From NCBI GenBank assembly GCA_003446315.1, contig DMBA01000140.1:1-9924 (forward strand): a stretch of 9,924 nucleotides of DNA, given 5' to 3'. Under the pieces are notes generated by a model. The model was not told the DNA's origin, did no database searches, and saw only the letters and a program-made list of their open reading frames with translations. Positions 6,087 through 9,924 of the stretch are shown here, one piece after another (the stretch's first letter is position 1; each line of letters begins with the position of its first letter). The position numbers were made by a program, and so were the translations under genes. This stretch comes from Ruminococcus sp. Its GTDB lineage: Bacteria; Bacillota; Clostridia; Oscillospirales; Ruminococcaceae.

Positions 6087-6983
6087 TCAAGGTTCAGTTA
6101 CGGTCATTGTTGCTGTTGATTCAGCAGCCGTTGTTCCGGTCGTTTCACTGGTTGTTGCTGCGATTCCGGGCGGATACATCATCTTATCCGAAAGCAGCTC
6201 GATCGTACCGTCTGCAATTGCCTTTGCATAGTCTGTCAGGCGGTCATCAAAATTGCGGTTATCTTCTTTGGATGTCATAAAGCCCATCTCGATGAGGCAG
6301 CTCGGCATGGTCGTATTCAGGTTGACGTAGTAATTATCGCCGCCGTCATTGCCGCTGGAATTCCGGAAGCCCTGCTTGATGCCGCGGCGTTTGGAAATGC
6401 CTGCTTTATCGAGCCAGTCCATGATGTATTCTGCCAGCAGTTTATCCCATGAATTATCACCGCCGGAGCTATTGTTGATCCAGATCTCGATGCCGCTGCC
6501 GGTCAGGGATGAATTTCTGTGCAGCGAGATGAAAAAGTCTGCATTCGCATTATTTGCAATATTGCATCGTTCCTGGAGTTCCACAAACACATCTGTTTCG
6601 CGGGTCATGATGACGCGCACATCATCATAGGCTTCGAATGCATCCCGCACTGCAAGACCCAATGCAAGGTTATCATCTTTTTCCAATCTGGTCTGGTCTT
6701 CGTTGGTCGCGCCGCTGTCATTGCCGCCGTGACCGGGATCAATGACAATCACGATCTCATCCGGTTTCTTTTCTTCCGGCGCAGTCGATGTTGTCACAAG
6801 CTCTTCCATGACGGGAACATTATCGAGTGTTGTCACGATCGGCTGTTCTGCCGAAAGGGAGCTTTCAGCGGGCTGCTCCTCATTCTTACTGCCGCATCTT
6901 ACGAGTATCAGTATCATCAGCAGCAAAATCGGACCGAATACCAGAATCACACGATCCCAGCGGATCCTTCTTCTTTTTGCCAT
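6087..6983 (-). CDS. N-acetylmuramoyl-L-alanine amidase (Amidase_3), membrane anchored
   Basis: The 298-residue protein hydrolyses the bond between N-acetylmuramic acid and L-alanine in peptidoglycan. Zinc ligands of the Amidase_3 fold are visible: H85 in IDPGHGGNDSG, E101 in RLEKDDNLAL, and H155 in FISLHRNSS; the catalytic glutamate is E232 in CLIEMGFMTSKED. A basic N-terminus (MAKRRRIRW) and a hydrophobic segment at about 11-28 form a signal anchor, then a flexible Ser/Thr/Glu linker to residue 75 places the catalytic domain outside the membrane. A Thr-rich tail (271-298) follows the domain; no SH3 or peptidoglycan-binding repeat is present. C30 is not a lipoprotein cysteine because the preceding residues (LVR) do not form a lipobox. 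The frame is open upstream to 7241, but the start at 6983 has GGGAG 7 bases before it and leaves the promoter free. Role could be cell separation, turnover or sporulation; not resolvable here. Confidence 0.93.
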   Translation of the reverse strand: MAKRRRIRWDRVILVFGPILLLMILILVRCGSKNEEQPAESSLSAEQPIVTTLDNVPVMEELVTTSTAPEEKKPDEIVIVIDPGHGGNDSGATNEDQTRLEKDDNLALGLAVRDAFEAYDDVRVIMTRETDVFVELQERCNIANNANADFFISLHRNSSLTGSGIEIWINNSSGGDNSWDKLLAEYIMDWLDKAGISKRRGIKQGFRNSSGNDGGDNYYVNLNTTMPSCLIEMGFMTSKEDNRNFDDRLTDYAKAIADGTIELLSDKMMYPPGIAATTSETTGTTAAESTATMTVTEP

Positions 6984-7028
6984 AGCAAATCTCCCGATTC
7001 TAAAACTGAAAATCAAACATTCCTTACT

Positions 7029-7057
7029 ATTATAACACAGTTTCGACAAAATTGCAA
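7029..7057 (-). promoter_or_regulatory. Sigma-A promoter of the amidase gene
   Basis: The minus strand has TTGCAA (7052-7057), 17 bases, then TATAAT (7029-7034), with a TG one base before the -10. Transcription should start near 7022, about 40 bases before the ATG at 6983. It is divergent from the nspC promoter; the two -35 boxes, both TTGCAA, are 58 bases apart, so a regulator bound between could affect both. I see no clear operator dyad there. Confidence 0.85.
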
Positions 7058-7115
7058 GGGTTCTGCGAGATATTTCAAAGATTTGTGCGCTTTCAGGATT
7101 CTGTACCCAAAATAC

Positions 7116-7144
7116 TTGCAAAATCGAATAGAATATGCTATACT
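7116..7144 (+). promoter_or_regulatory. Sigma-A promoter of nspC
   Basis: TTGCAA (7116-7121), a 17-base spacer and TATACT (7139-7144), with a TG one base before the -10, give an extended -10 promoter. Transcription should begin near 7151, about 30 bases before the ATG at 7181, leaving the AGGGGG ribosome binding site (7168-7173) in the leader. Confidence 0.82.
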
Positions 7145-7180
7145 TAATAAAAGCAGACAGACTGCAAAGGGGGTAACACC

Positions 7181-8302
7181 ATGCTCGAATCGGCATTGCC
7201 GACACCGTGCTATTTAATAGACCAATCCAGATTAAAAGCAAATCTCACCATTCTGGATGACCTGCGCAAGCGCACCGGATGCAGGATCCTTTTTGCGCAA
7301 AAAGCCTTCTCTTCATTTCCGTTTTATGCAATGATCTCCCGCTATGTAGACGGTTCTTCTGCATGTTCTGCATATGAAGCACAGCTTGCACATCTTTATT
7401 TTCACGGTGAAAACCATGTTTGTCAGACGGCTTATCTGCCGGAAGAATTTGATGAGATCGTAAAGATCTGCGATCATATTACATTCAACTCGCCTTCCCA
7501 GCTCCAGCGTTATGCCGGACTGGCACATGCACACGGCTGCTCCGTCGGACTGCGCGTCAATCCGGAATATCTCTCGCAGCAGCTTGATGAATTTGATCCC
7601 TGTGCACCGTTTTCCCGTCTTGGCACAACGCTTGCACAGTTTCCGAAGCAGCAGCGCCGTCAGATCAACGGGCTGCATGTCCATGCCCTTTATGAGCAAA
7701 ATGCCGATGCACTCGGGTATCTTGCTGAGGCGCTCATCGAAAAATTCGGGATGCTCCTGCCGGAATTGGAATGGATCAATCTCGGCGGCGGACATCATCT
7801 GACAAGAGAAGGCTATCAGACGGAAAAACTGGAGGAGATCATCTCCATGTTCCAGCGCAAATACGGCTTGAAAGTTTATCTGGAGCCGGGAGAAGCCGTT
7901 GTCTGGGAAGCCGGATTGTTTGTCACAACCGTTGCGGACTTGCTGGAAAACGGCATGCCGATCGCCATTCTGGATGCATCCGCTGTTTGTCATGCACCGG
8001 ATATCACGGAACTGCGATACCGTCCGCCGCTGGTCGGCGCAGATAAACCTTCCGTGCTCCCCTATACTTACCGGCTTGGCGGAAGAAGCTGTCTGCCGGA
8101 AGATATCTTCGGTGATTATTCGTTTGACCATCCGCTGCAAATCGGGGAACGGCTCGTTTTTGAGGATATGGCGATCAATACCCTGACAAAAGCCCGCATG
8201 TATACCGGCATGCCAATGCCTGCGGTCGCTGTCAGAGAACCGGACGGTGACTGCCGGCTGCTCCGCACCTTCTCTTTCAGTGACTATAAAAACCGGTTTT
8301 GA
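7181..8302 (+). CDS. nspC: Carboxynorspermidine/carboxyspermidine decarboxylase
   Basis: The 373-residue protein belongs to the alanine-racemase-fold, pyridoxal-phosphate-dependent decarboxylases, NspC branch. It makes norspermidine or spermidine by decarboxylating carboxynorspermidine or carboxyspermidine in the cytoplasm. The cofactor lysine is K41 in LFAQKAF; other family landmarks are GLHVHALYEQ at 164-173, INLGGGHHLTR at 199-209, LEPGEAV at 234-240, ILDASAVCHAPD at 263-274, YRPPL at 280-284, and the catalytic cysteine C304 in LGGRSCLPEDIFGDY. Length is normal. The start has AGGGGG 7 bases upstream and a clear promoter. In many genomes the gene sits beside the carboxy(nor)spermidine dehydrogenase; none is seen here, so the first pathway step must be encoded elsewhere. 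Which of the two substrates is used cannot be told from sequence, although spermidine is the more common product in gut bacteria. Confidence 0.93.
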   Translation: MLESALPTPCYLIDQSRLKANLTILDDLRKRTGCRILFAQKAFSSFPFYAMISRYVDGSSACSAYEAQLAHLYFHGENHVCQTAYLPEEFDEIVKICDHITFNSPSQLQRYAGLAHAHGCSVGLRVNPEYLSQQLDEFDPCAPFSRLGTTLAQFPKQQRRQINGLHVHALYEQNADALGYLAEALIEKFGMLLPELEWINLGGGHHLTREGYQTEKLEEIISMFQRKYGLKVYLEPGEAVVWEAGLFVTTVADLLENGMPIAILDASAVCHAPDITELRYRPPLVGADKPSVLPYTYRLGGRSCLPEDIFGDYSFDHPLQIGERLVFEDMAINTLTKARMYTGMPMPAVAVREPDGDCRLLRTFSFSDYKNRF

Positions 8303-8309
8303 ACCAAAT

Positions 8310-8364
8310 ATCACTCCTTCGCATATGCTGATAACACAAAGCTGCGAAGGAGTGATTCTTTTTT
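8310..8364 (+). terminator. Strong intrinsic terminator after nspC, overlapping the feoAB start
   Basis: ATCACTCCTTCGCA (8310-8323) pairs perfectly over 14 bp with TGCGAAGGAGTGAT (8343-8356) around a 19-base loop, followed by TCTTTTTT (8357-8364). It begins 8 bases after the nspC stop codon. The 3' arm contains AAGGAG, the Shine-Dalgarno of the next gene, and the T-run runs into its TTG start codon. Confidence 0.9.
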
Positions 8365-8365
8365 G
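8347..8365 (+). promoter_or_regulatory. feoAB ribosome binding site and TTG start inside the terminator
   Basis: AAGGAG (8347-8352) is followed by 10 bases and TTG (8363-8365). The site lies wholly in the 3' arm of the 14-bp terminator stem. Any transcript that comes from nspC and reads through would hide the site by base pairing. A transcript starting inside the loop would lack the 5' arm and leave the site free. A weak -35/-10 pair (TTGAAC 8299-8304, TATGCT 8324-8329, 19-base spacer) could supply this, but the match is poor. No Fur-type dyad is evident. Confidence 0.6.
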
Positions 8366-9924
8366 TCCATTCCAATATGCCTTTCTGATCTGCCGGCGGG
8401 CAGCAGCGGGGTGATTACCGATATACTGACCGATGATACCGAACGCCGCCGTCTGGAACAGCTCGGACTGATCGCGGGGACAGTCGTGCGCTGCCGCATG
8501 CGCGGGATCGGCGGTTCTCCGATCGCATTCACGGCGCGTGGAGCAACGATCGCTTTGCGGAAAGAAACCTGTCAGAAGATCATGCTCTCCGCTGATCTTT
8601 ACAGCAAAACATATTTGCTTGCAGGGAATCCGAATGTCGGAAAGAGCACGGTATTCAATGCCTTGACCGGTCTGCGGCAGCATACCGGAAACTGGTGCGG
8701 AAAAACCGTATCCGGCGCATCCGGCATTCTGAAACACAATGGAACAATCATTCGTCTGATCGACACACCGGGTACATATTCCCTTTCATCCGATACCGCA
8801 GAGGAAGAAGCAGCCGGCAGAATGATAAGGGAAACGCCGCATGACTGCATCATTTGCATTTGCGATGCATCCTGTCCGGAGCGCGGACTCCGGCTGGTGC
8901 TCGAATTGCTGGAACGAAGCAGGAAAGTGGTGCTCGGCATCAATCTGATGGACGAAGCAAAGCGGAAACACATCCGGATCCATCTGCAAAAACTATCGGA
9001 TCTGCTTGGCATTCCGGTCATCGGCATCACAGCACGAAAACGCAGTACCCTCGCACCGCTTCTGGATGCCGCTGAACGAATCTCTGCACAAAAAGCAGAT
9101 GCATCACCGCCTGCACAGCCGCGTACACCGGAAGAACGCATCCGATATGCAGAAGCACTCTGCCGGCAAACGGTTCGTGCGCCGAAAGTCCCCCATCGCC
9201 GCACGGAGCAGGCTGACAGGCTCCTGACCGGTTCTTTCTTGAAGTATCCGCTGATGCTTGCACTTCTGTTCCTGACATTCTGGCTGACATTTGTCGGTGC
9301 AAATTATCCTTCTGCGCTGCTTTCCGGTCTGTTTTCTGCGATTTGTAACGCAGCGCAATCGGGTCTGGATCAGATCGGTGCACCGGCATGGCTATCCGGC
9401 GCATTGATTCAGGGTGTCCTGCGCGGTACCGGCTGGGTCATCTCCGTCATGCTGCCCCCGATGGCAATTTTCTTTCCGCTGTTCACCTTGCTGGAAGATA
9501 TCGGGATCCTGCCGCGGATCGCATTCAATCTCGATCATTGCTGTGCGAAATGCCGCGCATGCGGGAAACAGGCACTCACCATGACAATGGGATTCGGATG
9601 CAACGCCGTCGGTGTGACAGAATGCCGCATCATTCAGAGCAAACGGGAACGGCTCATCGCAATCCTCACCAATGCACTTGTTCCCTGCAACGGCAGATTC
9701 CCCGCGCTGCTTGCGATCATCACCATCTTTTTTGCCGGACAGGATGCCGGTCATTCCATCCGTGCCGCCGTCATAATGACGCTGTTTGTTTTGCTCAGTA
9801 TTGCTGTGACATTTGCCGCATCTGCATTTCTGGGAAAAACGGTTCTGCGCGGACAGCCGTCTTCCTTTGTGCTGGAGCTTCCGCCTTACCGGATGCCGCA
9901 GATCGGACAAATACTGGTACGGTC
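8363..9924 (+). CDS. feoB: FeoA-FeoB fusion, ferrous iron transporter, 3' end beyond window
   Basis: 520 residues are visible and the frame is still open at the right edge. Residues 1-75 are a complete FeoA/SH3-like domain (CLSDLPAGSSGVITDIL, RRRLEQLGLIAGTVV, IALRKETCQKIML). A FeoB G-domain follows: G1 GNPNVGKS at 88-95, switch I threonine T115 in NWCGKTVSG, G3 DTPG at 134-137, G4 NLMD at 194-197, and a G5-like ITARKR. Then come a short helical linker and the membrane region, with segments near 296-311, 355-375, 430-455 and 467-490 and the pore motifs MGFGCNAVGV at 409-418 and VPCNGRFP at 440-447. FeoB imports Fe2+ across the cytoplasmic membrane using GTPase gating. The start is TTG at 8363: no ATG lies in frame upstream after the nspC stop, and this start gives the expected FeoA N-terminus. 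A CC, C, C set (393, 394, 397, 400) precedes the first Gate motif. Confidence 0.93.
   Translation, partial: MSIPICLSDLPAGSSGVITDILTDDTERRRLEQLGLIAGTVVRCRMRGIGGSPIAFTARGATIALRKETCQKIMLSADLYSKTYLLAGNPNVGKSTVFNALTGLRQHTGNWCGKTVSGASGILKHNGTIIRLIDTPGTYSLSSDTAEEEAAGRMIRETPHDCIICICDASCPERGLRLVLELLERSRKVVLGINLMDEAKRKHIRIHLQKLSDLLGIPVIGITARKRSTLAPLLDAAERISAQKADASPPAQPRTPEERIRYAEALCRQTVRAPKVPHRRTEQADRLLTGSFLKYPLMLALLFLTFWLTFVGANYPSALLSGLFSAICNAAQSGLDQIGAPAWLSGALIQGVLRGTGWVISVMLPPMAIFFPLFTLLEDIGILPRIAFNLDHCCAKCRACGKQALTMTMGFGCNAVGVTECRIIQSKRERLIAILTNALVPCNGRFPALLAIITIFFAGQDAGHSIRAAVIMTLFVLLSIAVTFAASAFLGKTVLRGQPSSFVLELPPYRMPQIGQILVR

Noticed and set aside
6892..6900. Lipoprotein cysteine in the amidase (C30)
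   Set aside because: The residues before it are LVR; arginine at -1 does not fit a lipobox, so a signal anchor is preferred.
6984..7241. 86-residue N-terminal extension of the amidase
   Set aside because: It covers a clear promoter and part of nspC; the start at 6983 has a good GGGAG and gives a normal signal anchor.
7313..8737. 474-codon minus-strand frame opposite nspC and feoAB
   Set aside because: It is a long antisense frame created by codon bias; both plus-strand genes are recognised families and it has no ribosome site or recognisable domain.

Overview
The window looks like chromosomal DNA of a Gram-positive anaerobe, probably a Clostridia/Oscillospiraceae (Ruminococcus-like) gut bacterium. 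This is inferred from protein style (a TtcA of the CxxC...C type, a FeoB with the GFGCNAVGV/VPCNGRFP signature, a clostridial Amidase_3 with SLHRNS), canonical sigma-A promoters and purine-rich Shine-Dalgarno sites. No RNA gene, insertion sequence, phage gene or CRISPR array is visible. Genes are packed tightly and no gene-free stretch exceeds 200 bases.

Region 1 (1-3679, all minus strand) is a compact cluster of RNA-modification genes, read right to left: ttcA (2-thiocytidine at tRNA C32), tsaD (t6A at tRNA A37), a YabB/TrmN6-type tRNA A37 N6-methyltransferase, rsmI (2'-O-methylation of 16S rRNA C1402), and the start of an unrecognised membrane protein that leaves the window. ttcA/tsaD overlap by 20 bp and yabB/rsmI by an ATGA. 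Every recognised product acts on the anticodon loop or the ribosomal decoding centre.

Region 2 (3705-7057, minus strand) has a DpgH-type zinc amidase (N-acetylmuramoyl-L-alanine amidase, membrane anchored), a stand-alone FkbH-like protein (SGNH-like, HAD and acetyltransferase-like regions), and a small very acidic membrane-anchored protein made of six uninterrupted 11-residue repeats. The small gene has a near-perfect promoter with an A/T-tract upstream region, a possible leaderless upstream ORF, and a strong terminator. The amidase terminator hairpin appears to contain the promoter of the FkbH gene.

Region 3 (7116-9924, plus strand) is divergent from the amidase. It carries nspC (carboxynorspermidine/carboxyspermidine decarboxylase, polyamine synthesis) and then a FeoA-FeoB fusion (ferrous iron uptake) that starts at TTG and runs off the right edge. 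The terminator between them has a perfect 14-bp stem whose 3' arm contains the feoAB Shine-Dalgarno and whose T-run supplies the first bases of its start codon. This overlapping arrangement is the most unusual regulatory structure I found. I did not find a clearly new multi-gene system; the oddities are regulatory overlaps, the hendecad protein and the orphan FkbH.
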